Source: Parasphingorhabdus sp. SCSIO 66989
GTDB lineage: Bacteria; Pseudomonadota; Alphaproteobacteria; Sphingomonadales; Sphingomonadaceae
Length of the DNA: 64,000 nt
Assembly (NCBI RefSeq): GCF_032852305.1
Contig: NZ_CP136594.1
Span: 2,455,501-2,519,500, forward strand
Direction: 5' to 3'
The position numbers were made by a program, and so were the translations under genes. The notes under the pieces are model-generated. The model did not search any database and was not told where the DNA came from. It worked only from the letters and a program-made list of their open reading frames with translations. Positions 37,378 through 45,950 of this stretch are shown here, piece by piece (position 1 is the stretch's first letter; each line of letters opens with the position of its first letter).

Positions 37378-38385
37378 ATGGGCATGAGTGCATTTCCCTT
37401 TAGCGCCATTGTCGGTCAGGACGAGATGAAACTCGCCCTGCTGGTTTCTGCAGTTGACGGTCGGATTGGCGGGGTCATGATCTTTGGTGATCGCGGCACC
37501 GGCAAGTCCACCGCCGCGCGCGCCTTAGCCGCCACCCTGCCCCCCATAAGAGTGCTCGAAGGCAGCCGCTATAATTGTGATCCCGACCGTGATGTCGGCT
37601 TTGTCGACCCGCAAGCCGGCAAGCGGGTGCGCAAGGTGCCGGTACCGTTTGTAGACCTGCCGCTCGGCTCGACCGAGGACCGGGTGTTGGGCACGCTCGA
37701 TCTGGAGCGCGCGCTGGCGCATGGCGAGAAGGAATTTGAGCCCGGCCTGTTGGCCAAGGCGCATCGTGGCTTTCTCTATATAGACGAGATTAACCTGCTG
37801 GAGGACCATGTCGTTGATCTGCTGCTTGATGTCGCCGCATCGGGCGAAAATCTGGTCGAGCGCGATGGTATGAGCATCCGTCATCCGGCAAAATTCGTGC
37901 TGATCGGCAGCGGCAATCCGGAAGAAGGCGAGTTGCGGCCTCAACTTCTCGACCGCTTCGGCTTGTCGGTCGAGGTGCGCACGCCAGAGTCGATTGATGA
38001 TCGTGTAGAGATTATGCGCCGCTGCGACGAGCAGGAGCGCAACCCGGACAAATTCGCCGAGAAATGGAAACCCGAAGACGCCAAGGTGCTGCGCAAAATC
38101 GCCAAGGCGAAAAAGGCACTGCCAGCAATCAAAACCTCTGCCAAAATGCTGAAAGACACCGCCGAAATCTGCAAGGCAGTCGGTGCCGATGGCCTGCGCG
38201 GCGAATTGACGCTGATGCGCGCGGCGCGGGCGCTGGCAGCGCTCAACGGCGACAAATCGGTCACCCGCGAACATCTGCGCACTATGGCGCCACTGGCGCT
38301 GCGCCACAGGCTGCGACGCGATGTGCTGGATGAGACCGGATCGACGGTGCGGATTGAACGGGCGCTGGAAGAGCTGTTCGATTGA
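37378..38385 (+). CDS. bchI: Magnesium chelatase subunit BchI
   Basis: A 335-residue AAA+ ATPase that, with BchD and BchH, inserts Mg into protoporphyrin IX, the first committed step of bacteriochlorophyll synthesis. Walker A is FGDRGTGKSTAARA near residue 37, Walker B LYIDEINLLEDH near residue 135 and the sensor/Arg region GSGNPEEGELRPQLLDRFG near residue 178. No clear ribosome-binding site precedes ATG 37378; a second ATG lies two codons later. bchD overlaps its stop. Confidence 0.97.
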   Translation: MGMSAFPFSAIVGQDEMKLALLVSAVDGRIGGVMIFGDRGTGKSTAARALAATLPPIRVLEGSRYNCDPDRDVGFVDPQAGKRVRKVPVPFVDLPLGSTEDRVLGTLDLERALAHGEKEFEPGLLAKAHRGFLYIDEINLLEDHVVDLLLDVAASGENLVERDGMSIRHPAKFVLIGSGNPEEGELRPQLLDRFGLSVEVRTPESIDDRVEIMRRCDEQERNPDKFAEKWKPEDAKVLRKIAKAKKALPAIKTSAKMLKDTAEICKAVGADGLRGELTLMRAARALAALNGDKSVTREHLRTMAPLALRHRLRRDVLDETGSTVRIERALEELFD

Positions 38386-40124
38386 ACGACGCCGCCGCCC
38401 CGGACCAGATGCATGCGGCAAGCGATGCCGCCGACCAGACATTAGCGGCACAATTTTTCCTCAATGATCCCCTCGCCTTTCGCGGCATCTGCCTGCGCGG
38501 CTTTGGCCCGGTGCGTGATCATCTGGTGGCGCAACTGGTCGAACGGCTGAGCGCCGATTATCCGGTGATCAAGGTGCCGATCAATGTCGATAATGAGCGG
38601 CTTTTGGGCGGCGTCGATCTGACCGCCACCCTCGCCACCGGTCGCCGTGTCGAGCGGCCCGGACTGATCGAACAGGCAGAAGGCGGGGTTCTGCTGATCC
38701 CCATGGCCGAGCGCATGGCCGAAGATGTCGCGGCACATATCGCACAAGCGCTGGATACAAGCAATCTGGGGGTAATCCTGCTCGATGACTCGGTGGAAGC
38801 CGATGAAGCGCCTCCACGTGGTTTGATCGAGCGGATAGCGTTTCGCTGCGATCTTAGCCGGGTGCGCACTTTGGAAGCGGTTGATCTGGCACCGACGCCA
38901 CCTGAAACCAAACCTGCGAAGCTCAGCAAAGACCAGCAGAAATCGCTGGCGGTTACAGCGGCCATGCTCGGTATCTATTCGGTGCGGCCATTGCTGTTTG
39001 CCCAGAGCGTCGCGCGGCAACATGCGGCGCTTTATGAGCAAGCCAAGGTGGATGACGATGATATCGCGACAGCGGTGCGGCTGGTTCTCGCTCCACGCGC
39101 GACGCAATTGCCGCCTGCGGAACCGCCGCCCGAGGAAGAGCCGCCTCCACCGGAGGATCAGCAGCCCGAGGAACCGGAAGATGATCCCGGCGATGGCGAT
39201 GAGGAGCAGAGTCTCGACGATATCCCGCTCGAGGACATATTGCTCGAAGCAGCAGCCGCCGCGATCCCGCCGCATGTGCTCGACCAGATCAATGACAATG
39301 TCCGCGCCGCAGGGCCATCGAGCGCGGGCAAATCAGGGCAGAAGAGCAAATCCACCATGCGCGGTCGGCCTTTGGGCACGCGGCCCGGCCTGCCCGGCAA
39401 TGGCAAGCGGCTGGCGCTGATCGACAGCCTGCGCGCTGCTGCGCCGTGGCAGACGATTCGACGCAATGCCGCGCAACAGGCGGATCAGGATGCGGACCCG
39501 GAGAAAATCCATATCCGCAAATCCGATCTTCGCGTGCGCCATTTCGAGGAGCGGCGCGAGACAGTGACGATTTTTGCCGTCGATGCGTCGGGTTCCTCGG
39601 CACTGGCGCGGCTCGCTGAGGCCAAAGGCGCGGTCGAGCTGATGCTGGCCGAAGCCTATGTCAAACGCTCGCAAGTGGCGCTGATCGCCTTCCGGCAAAA
39701 TGGTGCAGAGGTTCTGCTTCCCCCCACCCGCTCGCTCACCCGCGCAAGACGTGCCCTCAGCGCCCTTCCCGGCGGCGGCGGCACGCCCTTGGCGGCGGGC
39801 TTGATCGCGGCGCAGCAGCTTGCAGAAGCCGCCGTGAAACGCGGCCAGACGCCGACCATCGCGCTGCTCACCGATGGCAAGGCCAATGTGCTGAGCGATG
39901 GCACGCCTGACCGCAAAGGTGCGATGGAAGAGGCGGAGAATGCTGCCAAGGCCATAGCGGCGCAGGCGCTGCCCGCCATTGTCCTTGATATCTCACCACG
40001 CCCACGCCCGGAGGCCGCCACGCTGGCAAAGGCGCTTAACGGCCGCTATTTCCCGCTGCCCCGCGCTCAAAGCGCCGCCATGGTCGAAGCAATAGAAAGT
40101 GTCGGCCAGGACGCGGGACGATGA
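38382..40124 (+). CDS. bchD: Magnesium chelatase subunit BchD
   Basis: A 580-residue partner of BchI. The N-terminal AAA-like domain lacks a Walker A lysine, as expected. An acidic proline-rich linker lies near residues 245-280 (PPAEPPPEEEPPPPEDQQPE). The C-terminal von Willebrand A domain has the metal-binding FAVDASGSSALARLAEAK near residue 400. The start is TTG, overlapping the bchI stop as TTGA; an internal ATG at 38,409 is possible but would lose only nine residues. Overlaps bchO by ATGA. Confidence 0.96.
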   Translation: MNDAAAPDQMHAASDAADQTLAAQFFLNDPLAFRGICLRGFGPVRDHLVAQLVERLSADYPVIKVPINVDNERLLGGVDLTATLATGRRVERPGLIEQAEGGVLLIPMAERMAEDVAAHIAQALDTSNLGVILLDDSVEADEAPPRGLIERIAFRCDLSRVRTLEAVDLAPTPPETKPAKLSKDQQKSLAVTAAMLGIYSVRPLLFAQSVARQHAALYEQAKVDDDDIATAVRLVLAPRATQLPPAEPPPEEEPPPPEDQQPEEPEDDPGDGDEEQSLDDIPLEDILLEAAAAAIPPHVLDQINDNVRAAGPSSAGKSGQKSKSTMRGRPLGTRPGLPGNGKRLALIDSLRAAAPWQTIRRNAAQQADQDADPEKIHIRKSDLRVRHFEERRETVTIFAVDASGSSALARLAEAKGAVELMLAEAYVKRSQVALIAFRQNGAEVLLPPTRSLTRARRALSALPGGGGTPLAAGLIAAQQLAEAAVKRGQTPTIALLTDGKANVLSDGTPDRKGAMEEAENAAKAIAAQALPAIVLDISPRPRPEAATLAKALNGRYFPLPRAQSAAMVEAIESVGQDAGR

Positions 40125-41011
40125 GCCAGCGCTATCCCGATTGGGAGCGCGAGGGCAAGGACTGGCCCAATCGCGCCGCCAGCCATTTTGTCAGCACCCA
40201 AGGCTATCGCTGGCATGTGCAGCAAATGGGCAGAAGCGCCGACCAAGCGCCGACGATCCTGCTGCTCCATGGCACCGGCGCGGCGACGCATAGCTGGCGC
40301 GATATGATGCCGCTGCTCGCTGTGGACCATCATGTAATTGCAGTTGATCTGCCTGGCCATGGCTTTACCCGCCCGACCTTTCAGCGCCGCGTCACCCTGC
40401 CCGCTATGGCGCACTCGATCGCAGATCTGATGCAGCATCTCGATACGCAACCCGATCTGATTGTCGGCCATTCCGCCGGCGCCGCTATTGGTGCGCAGAT
40501 ATTGCTCGATCATGACTGGCAGGTACCGCTGATCGGTTTCACCCCGGCGCTGATGCCCTTTCCCGGCCTTGGCGCGAAGATATTCCCCTCCCTCGCGCGG
40601 GTGCTGTTCACCAACCCGTTCACAGCGATCATATTCTCTCGCATGGCCAGCCGCCCGGGCGAGGCCGAGAAGTTCCTCAAACGCGCTACTGGATCGGATC
40701 TGGATGCTGCAGGACTCGACTATTATGGTCGCCTGTTTCGCCATTCCGGCCATTGTGACGGCGCGATCCGGATGATGGCCAATTGGGACCTGGATACGCT
40801 CAGCAGCCGGCTGACAGAACTGCGTACGCCGACGCTGTTGCTCCATGCCGAGAAGGACAAGGCCATCCCGCAATCCTCGGTACTGGGCGCGGCGGAGCGG
40901 ATATCTGACTCTGTGACTCAGGACATGGCAGCACTCGGCCATCTGGCGCATGAAGAGGATGCGGAACAAGCGGTGCGGATCATCAGGGAGTTTTCTGCGT
41001 TACATCTTTAG
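40121..41011 (+). CDS. bchO: BchO, magnesium chelatase accessory alpha/beta hydrolase
   Basis: A 296-residue alpha/beta-hydrolase-fold protein found beside bchID in phototrophic proteobacteria. The oxyanion/HG loop is LLLHGTGAATHSWRDMMPLL near residue 47, and the nucleophile elbow VGHSAGAAIGAQIL lies near residue 112. Its precise biochemical role in Mg chelation is not established. Third gene of the bchIDO unit, overlapping bchD by four bases. Confidence 0.93.
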   Translation: MSQRYPDWEREGKDWPNRAASHFVSTQGYRWHVQQMGRSADQAPTILLLHGTGAATHSWRDMMPLLAVDHHVIAVDLPGHGFTRPTFQRRVTLPAMAHSIADLMQHLDTQPDLIVGHSAGAAIGAQILLDHDWQVPLIGFTPALMPFPGLGAKIFPSLARVLFTNPFTAIIFSRMASRPGEAEKFLKRATGSDLDAAGLDYYGRLFRHSGHCDGAIRMMANWDLDTLSSRLTELRTPTLLLHAEKDKAIPQSSVLGAAERISDSVTQDMAALGHLAHEEDAEQAVRIIREFSALHL

Positions 41012-41029
41012 GTTTTATGGAGCGGCGCA

Positions 41030-41167
41030 ATGAATATTGGCATGATTGAACTGATCGGCGTTTTTGGTTTGGTTCTCGCCTTTCTCGGTTGGCAATATTG
41101 GTCGGTCAGCCGCGATATTGCCAAGGACAAGGAGAAGAAGGCGCAGGAGGACGAGGACTCCTCCTAA
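41030..41167 (+). CDS. 45-residue putative membrane protein after bchO
   Basis: ATG 41030 opens a 45-codon frame with TGGAG nine bases upstream. It encodes one membrane helix (IELIGVFGLVLAFLGWQYW) followed by a highly charged tail rich in Lys, Asp and Glu (DIAKDKEKKAQEDEDSS). It starts 18 bp after bchO, so it is likely the last gene of the bchIDO operon. The layout, a short N-terminal anchor with a charged cytosolic tail, resembles small accessory subunits. No family recognised; existence inferred from RBS, spacing and composition. Confidence 0.6.
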   Translation: MNIGMIELIGVFGLVLAFLGWQYWSVSRDIAKDKEKKAQEDEDSS

Positions 41168-41190
41168 GCACTGGTTAGTGATCGTACCGT

Positions 41191-41275
41191 TAGCCCTGAG
41201 CCTGTCGAAGGGCGTTTCTCAACCATGTGCAATACGGATAAGCGGGCTTCGACAAGCTCAGCCCTAGCGGTTCCA
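41191..41275. repeat. Palindromic repeat between convergent bchO operon and crtC
   Basis: Arms TGAGCCTGTCGAAG (41,197-41,210) and CTTCGACAAGCTCA (41,247-41,260), one mismatch from perfect, with a flanking TAGCCC..GCCCTAGCGGT. Same unit as the one embedded in the gene at 29,688. It separates convergent transcription units. Confidence 0.85.
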
Positions 41276-41294
41276 AGTAAGACCGATGGCCGCT

Positions 41295-42305
41295 CTATTT
41301 CTCCCGCGGCATGCGGAAGGGTAACATGAGCTGCACCACTGGATTGACCAGCCGATCGAGCGAAATGCTCTCCTGTACCGCCATAACCGGCTCACCAAAC
41401 AGCTTCATCGACAGCGCCGAACGCGCATAAAAGGGCGAATCTTCCCAGGTTTTCACCACCCGCGCAAAACCGCGATCTGCCCGGGTCTGGCGGTCCAGCC
41501 CCCAGAATGTCCGCGGCAATGGCGCGACCATGGGAAGGTCCACCTCATGCGGCGTGCCCGAGGCATCAAAACGCAAGGCGCTGGCGAAATGGCTGTCATC
41601 GCGGCGGCGCCCTTCATAGCTGACGACAACTTCCTTGCCGATATGCGCGCGTGACCAGTGCCAGCTGCGGAAGCCATCTTCAATCGGTTCATCGCCATGA
41701 TTGCTGTCTAGATAGCCGCTACCTTTCCAGGAGACATCCGGCTGCTCCATCTTCACCTCAATCCGCGCCTGAGGGGAGATTGGCTTCCAGCTATGCAGGC
41801 CGTGCGGATCAAGGTGGAAATTGCGGGTATTGATCATCTCCGGGTAAACAATCACCTGCCCCTTCACTCGCCTGCGGAACGGGTTGAGGATGCGGCTGTC
41901 GCGCTCTTCGATATCGATAATCAGCCGGTCTTTATCCCAGCGCATCGCGCTTGGCCCGACGCTCAGCATATCGCGTTCCTGACGACTGTCTTGCTCACCG
42001 CGTTCGGTCATCACCCAGCGCGAATGCTTATCGCCATATAGCGCGACATTGATCGAGCAATGGTCGAGCGGAATATCGCGGCCTGAACGCTTGTAATAGG
42101 GCGAGAAAACGCTGCCGACAAAGCCGATAATCGTCAGTCCATAGCGCTTGTCGTCGCTGAATGCGTCGAGATACCACCAGTGATAACCGGTGGGCGGGAC
42201 ATGCGCGTCGAAAAATGGTCTTCCAGCACCGTCTGGCTCGCTATCCTGCCCGACAAGGCGGCCATGGGGACCCCGGCTCCCGGATGGGTGCCCCCGCCCG
42301 TGCAA
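41295..42305 (-). CDS. crtC: Carotenoid 1,2-hydratase CrtC
   Basis: Hydrates the 1,2 double bond of neurosporene/lycopene-type carotenoids in the spirilloxanthin pathway. The conserved core starts at about 42,222 with TGYHWWYLDAFSDDKRYGLT and FVGSVFSPYYKRSGR, and continues to QLMLPFRMPREK. The start is a problem: between 42,305 and the core there is no ATG, GTG or TTG in frame. The coordinate given uses the TTG at 42,305, which overlaps crtD by 172 bp. Alternatives are an unusual start codon, a -1 slip on the T5 run at 42,211-42,215 producing a CrtD-CrtC fusion, or a homopolymer base error. Confidence 0.8.
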   Translation of the reverse strand: MHGRGHPSGSRGPHGRLVGQDSEPDGAGRPFFDAHVPPTGYHWWYLDAFSDDKRYGLTIIGFVGSVFSPYYKRSGRDIPLDHCSINVALYGDKHSRWVMTERGEQDSRQERDMLSVGPSAMRWDKDRLIIDIEERDSRILNPFRRRVKGQVIVYPEMINTRNFHLDPHGLHSWKPISPQARIEVKMEQPDVSWKGSGYLDSNHGDEPIEDGFRSWHWSRAHIGKEVVVSYEGRRRDDSHFASALRFDASGTPHEVDLPMVAPLPRTFWGLDRQTRADRGFARVVKTWEDSPFYARSALSMKLFGEPVMAVQESISLDRLVNPVVQLMLPFRMPREK

Positions 42306-43690
42306 TAGAGACCAGATACCCGCGTTCGACTTCCGGGCCGGAGGAAGGACGCCGCCCAGCCGTGCGAGGCCCGTCCATAAAGGGCTCCACCCGTCGCCGG
42401 AAAAAGCCTGTGGAACGCGCTGGGCGTTACCAGCTGGTGCGCCATGGGCTGTTTCACGTCCAGACCGCAATGGCTCAGTTGATGCAGCATGTTTGCCGTG
42501 CATCGCTCTTTCTCCTCCTCGGTATATTCGTGGGAATCGCCATTGGCTGGTGCATTAACAATGACTTGAAGCCGTTCTGGTTCCCCTTGGCGCCATCCGC
42601 CGGTGCCGCGGTCAAGGGCGCAGACATAGGCGGTTGGCTTGTCCGGTGGCTTTCCCGATGCGATCTGCGCAAACTCACGCGGATAATCATCGGAAAAGAA
42701 CACATTGTGATGGTCGAGTTCAAAGCCGTCAGTTTTAGCATGGGCGAGCCACACCATGGCGGACAGCGAGCGCTTGTCTTTGTTGATCGCATCGACCGCT
42801 TTAGTGGCAGCAGCGCCGAACAGGCCGGTGCCGAGCGCGGAAGGATCGGCATTGCAGATCACTACCTGCGCGTCCAACTGCTTGCCATTGGCGAGAGTGA
42901 CACCCTTGGCCTTGCCGCCAGAAACTGTGATTTCCTTGACCGCATCGCCATAATGAAAAGCCGCGCCATTGTTGGCCGCCACCGTTTCCAGCGCTTTTGC
43001 CAAAGCGCTCATACCCCCGGTTATCAGCCACACACCGCGCGCCTCGACACTGGCAATCAGCATCAAGGTCGCCGGAGTTTCAAAGGGAGAAGAGCCGCAA
43101 TAGGTGCTGTAGCGGCCAAAAAGCTGCTGCAGCCGGGCATCCTTGAAATAGCTTCCCAGCGCGCTCCACATGGTTTGGAAGGGGCGGATCGCCAGCAGCT
43201 TGCCGACACGACTCCACCCGACACGGCGCATCAGGCCGAAGGGGTTGGTCTTGCTGCCATGCATGAAAGGCTCGTTCAAAATATCGAGCATCTTTTGCGC
43301 ATCGCGGCTGAAACGGCGGAAACCCTCGGCTTCCTGCGCGCCGGCAAAATCGCCAATTGCATCAATGCTGCGCTGCTCATCAGCGAACAGGTCAAGGATT
43401 TCGCGATCATCCCAGGCATGGCGCGCAATGCGATCAGCCGGTTTCAGATCAAGATGTTCGGCCAGTTCTGCCCCGGCATCGGCGAAGATTGCTTCCAGTG
43501 ACGGGCGCATCGTAAAAACAGTGGGACCAGCGTCCACCCCATGCCCAGCCACGTCCACTTTGCGCGCCTTGCCGCCGGGTTTTTGCTCCTTTTCCACCAC
43601 CATCACCGGCACCCCGCGTGCCGAGAGCAAAGCGGCGCTGACGAGCCCGCCAATCCCTGCTCCGATAATGATGACTGGCGCTTCCTTCAC
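42134..43690 (-). CDS. crtD: Hydroxyneurosporene / methoxyneurosporene desaturase CrtD
   Basis: A flavoprotein of the phytoene-desaturase family introducing the C-3,4 double bond in spirilloxanthin-type carotenoids. The N-terminal FAD loop is VIIIGAGIGGLVSAALLSA. The C-terminal GLYCTGGGTHPGAGVPMAAL is the carotenoid-desaturase signature. I prefer the GTG at 43,690 because AGGAG lies just before it and the protein then starts at the FAD fold; ATG 43,714 would add eight residues. The last 25 residues run over the crtC start region. Confidence 0.9.
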   Translation of the reverse strand: MKEAPVIIIGAGIGGLVSAALLSARGVPVMVVEKEQKPGGKARKVDVAGHGVDAGPTVFTMRPSLEAIFADAGAELAEHLDLKPADRIARHAWDDREILDLFADEQRSIDAIGDFAGAQEAEGFRRFSRDAQKMLDILNEPFMHGSKTNPFGLMRRVGWSRVGKLLAIRPFQTMWSALGSYFKDARLQQLFGRYSTYCGSSPFETPATLMLIASVEARGVWLITGGMSALAKALETVAANNGAAFHYGDAVKEITVSGGKAKGVTLANGKQLDAQVVICNADPSALGTGLFGAAATKAVDAINKDKRSLSAMVWLAHAKTDGFELDHHNVFFSDDYPREFAQIASGKPPDKPTAYVCALDRGTGGWRQGEPERLQVIVNAPANGDSHEYTEEEKERCTANMLHQLSHCGLDVKQPMAHQLVTPSAFHRLFPATGGALYGRASHGWAASFLRPGSRTRVSGLYCTGGGTHPGAGVPMAALSGRIASQTVLEDHFSTRMSRPPVITGGISTHSATTSAMD

Positions 43691-43751
43691 CTTCTCTCCT
43701 AAAGGATAGAGCATTGATCCATAAGGTTCAGTTTGACGTGGATTTGCAAAA

Positions 43752-43769
43752 TGTCCAGTCTTATTGACA
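43752..43769. promoter_or_regulatory. PpsR/CrtJ site between crtD and crtF
   Basis: TGTCCAGTCTTATTGACA matches TGT-N12-ACA exactly and includes a TTGACA that could be a -35 element toward crtF. It lies in the 140-bp divergent gap and could repress both directions. Confidence 0.75.
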
Positions 43770-43830
43770 CTTTGATCTGAATAGGAGTCATGACATCGCT
43801 TCTGAAAAACTGACATGGTATGCCCGCTAT

Positions 43831-44913
43831 GTGCTGCGGCGGAACAAAATCCTGAGCAGCGAGAAATTCTTGAGCTGGGCCTCCAACACCCCACTGGTGC
43901 GCGGCTTTGCTCGGCGTAAAGCGGCGGCGCAGTTCAATCTGATCAACGGCTTTATCTATTCTCAGATTATCGGTGTGGTGGTTGAAACCGGGCTGCTCGA
44001 ATTTCTGTCCGACGGTATCCACTCGCTGGAGGAAGTAGCGGGGCATTGTGGCCTCAGCCACCATGCTGCCGACCGGTTACTGCGTGCCGCGCGTTCACTG
44101 GAGTTGGTCGAGTCGCCGGTTGCAGGGGGCTGGTCGCTCGGCGTTGCCGGCGCACCACTGTCCTCCAATGAAGGCGCCAAAGCCATGGCACGGCATCGCG
44201 ATATGATCTACCGCGATATTACCGATCTGCTCGACCTGTTGCGTGATGATCGCCGGTCGCCGACACGGCTCTCCAACTTCTGGTCCTATGCCGCGCAAGA
44301 TGAGGCAGAGCCGAACTCTGCATCCGATTACTCCGCACTCATGGCTGCGACTCAGCCTATGGTCGCTGAACAGATTGTCCATCGCTATGGCTTTGGCAGG
44401 CACAGTAAGATGCTCGATATTGGCGGCGGATCAGGGGCTTTTGCTGCCGCCGTCGCCGAGGTCGCGCCGCAACTGGATATCGGCATATTCGATCTGCCCG
44501 AAGTGATGCCCAGCACCGCTGAACGACTCGCTGCACTGGGGCTGGAAGAGCGCATCACCGCGCATCCCGGCAGCTTTATCACCGATGCCCTACCCTCAGG
44601 CTATGACCTGATCACGCTGAACCGTATCTTGCACGACCATGATGATCCGATTGTCACCGCATTATTGGCGAAAATCCAGGCTTCGCTGCCCGCCAATGGC
44701 CGACTCCTGATTATCGAGCCAATGGCAGAGACTCGGGGCGCAGAACCCATGGGCGATGGCTATTTCGGCCTCTACCTCTGGGCGATGCGATCAGGCCGTC
44801 CGCGTTCGCTGAAAGAATACCGCCAAATGCTTAAAAATGCAGGATTTTCGCGGTCTAAAGAGATCAAAACATCGCAGCCGCTGATCACCAAAGCGATTGT
44901 CGCGGATAAATGA
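43831..44913 (+). CDS. crtF: Demethylspheroidene / hydroxyneurosporene O-methyltransferase CrtF
   Basis: A 360-residue SAM-dependent methyltransferase methylating the 1-hydroxy group of carotenoids. The SAM loop is KMLDIGGGSGAFAAAVAEVA near residue 192, with LNRILHDHDD near residue 262 and an N-terminal dimerisation/winged-helix domain (FNLINGFIYSQIIGVVVETG). The start is GTG; the frame upstream runs to a stop without ATG. A better ribosome site (AGGAG) precedes an out-of-frame ATG at 43,790. First gene of the crtF-bchCXYZ-puf block. Confidence 0.92.
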   Translation: MLRRNKILSSEKFLSWASNTPLVRGFARRKAAAQFNLINGFIYSQIIGVVVETGLLEFLSDGIHSLEEVAGHCGLSHHAADRLLRAARSLELVESPVAGGWSLGVAGAPLSSNEGAKAMARHRDMIYRDITDLLDLLRDDRRSPTRLSNFWSYAAQDEAEPNSASDYSALMAATQPMVAEQIVHRYGFGRHSKMLDIGGGSGAFAAAVAEVAPQLDIGIFDLPEVMPSTAERLAALGLEERITAHPGSFITDALPSGYDLITLNRILHDHDDPIVTALLAKIQASLPANGRLLIIEPMAETRGAEPMGDGYFGLYLWAMRSGRPRSLKEYRQMLKNAGFSRSKEIKTSQPLITKAIVADK

Positions 44914-44923
44914 CAGGAAAAAG

Positions 44924-44941
44924 TGTCAATTTAATTTGACA
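44924..44941. promoter_or_regulatory. PpsR/CrtJ site 1 upstream of bchC
   Basis: TGTCAATTTAATTTGACA is a perfect palindromic TGT-N12-ACA site, just after the crtF stop and 74 bp before the bchC start. It is paired with a second site 26 bp downstream. Confidence 0.85.
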
Positions 44942-44949
44942 TTCGATGG

Positions 44950-44967
44950 TGTTGCTATAAGTTGACA
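44950..44967. promoter_or_regulatory. PpsR/CrtJ site 2 upstream of bchC
   Basis: TGTTGCTATAAGTTGACA matches TGT-N12-ACA. Its centre is 26 bp from the first site. Paired sites at bchC are the classic arrangement for CrtJ repression in Rhodobacter. Confidence 0.8.
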
Positions 44968-45014
44968 CTCATGGAGTCCCCGCATTTCGGGAGGCAATCC
45001 AGGGAGGTCGACAG

Positions 45015-45950
45015 TTGGACACGTCCGCGATCATCATTGATTCCCCAGGCGCTCTTGCGGTGAGAAAGATTGCGCTTAACGAAATGGGTGAATCTGATGT
45101 GCTGGTCGATGTGCATTGGAGCGGCATCAGCACCGGCACCGAGAAACTGCTCTGGACCGGCAAGATGCCGAATTTCCCTGGCATGGGTTATCCGCTGGTT
45201 CCGGGATATGAATCGGTAGGTCGCGTCATTGATGCTGGCCCGCAGGCGCAGGAGCGCATTGGCGAATGGGTCTTTGTCCCCGGTGCCAATTGCTATCAGG
45301 ATGCGCGCGGCCTGTTCGGTGGATCGGCAAGCAATGTCATCCTTCCCTCTGCCCGGGCGCTTCCGGTTTCCGAAAAGCTGGGTCAGGAAGGCATATTATA
45401 TGCCCTCGCCGCGACCGGCTTGCACGCGATCAACCGCACCGAGCCTCCTGAGCTGATTGTCGGCCATGGTGTGCTGGGCCGTCTTATCGCCCGCCTCACT
45501 ATCGCAACCGGTGCCCCCGCCCCGACCGTCTGGGAAATCAATCCCGACCGGCAGGATGGCGCGCAAGGCTATAATGTCGTCCATCCCGATGAGGATGAGC
45601 GCAGCGATTATAGCGCGATCTGCGAGGTCAGCGGCAGCAACAGCGTGATTGAACCACTGATCCAGCGGCTCGCCAAAGGCGGCGAGATCACCCTGGCTGG
45701 TTTTTACGACCAACCCATAAGTTTTGCGTTTCCGCCCGCTTTTCAACGCGAAGCGCGGCTGCGGGTCGCGGCAGAATGGCAACCCGAAGATCTGGCGACG
45801 GTTAACGCGCTGATCGACACCGGGGCGCTTGATCTGTCCGGCCTGATTACCAGCGTTGAACCGGCAACCAATGCCAAAGAGGCTTACCCCCAAGCCTTTG
45901 AAAACCCTGAGTGCCTGAAAATGGTTCTTGATTGGAGAGAGACAGAATGA
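45015..45950 (+). CDS. bchC: 3-hydroxyethyl bacteriochlorophyllide a dehydrogenase BchC
   Basis: A 311-residue medium-chain-dehydrogenase-like enzyme oxidising the 3-hydroxyethyl group to 3-acetyl. It has HWSGISTGTEKLLWTGKMP near residue 35, PLVPGYESVGRVIDAG near residue 60 and LIVGHGVLGRLIARL near residue 150. Start is TTG with a strong AGGGAGG eight bases upstream. It overlaps bchX by ATGA. Its promoter region carries two PpsR sites. Confidence 0.95.
   Translation: MDTSAIIIDSPGALAVRKIALNEMGESDVLVDVHWSGISTGTEKLLWTGKMPNFPGMGYPLVPGYESVGRVIDAGPQAQERIGEWVFVPGANCYQDARGLFGGSASNVILPSARALPVSEKLGQEGILYALAATGLHAINRTEPPELIVGHGVLGRLIARLTIATGAPAPTVWEINPDRQDGAQGYNVVHPDEDERSDYSAICEVSGSNSVIEPLIQRLAKGGEITLAGFYDQPISFAFPPAFQREARLRVAAEWQPEDLATVNALIDTGALDLSGLITSVEPATNAKEAYPQAFENPECLKMVLDWRETE

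Noticed and set aside
4665-41260. CRISPR arrays formed by the repeated TGAGCCTGTCGAAG units
   Set aside because: The units are dispersed, palindromic and not separated by regular spacers; no cas gene is present.
42161-43501. 446-codon plus-strand frame opposite crtD
   Set aside because: It is the antisense of the FAD-dependent desaturase and has no ribosome site or domain.
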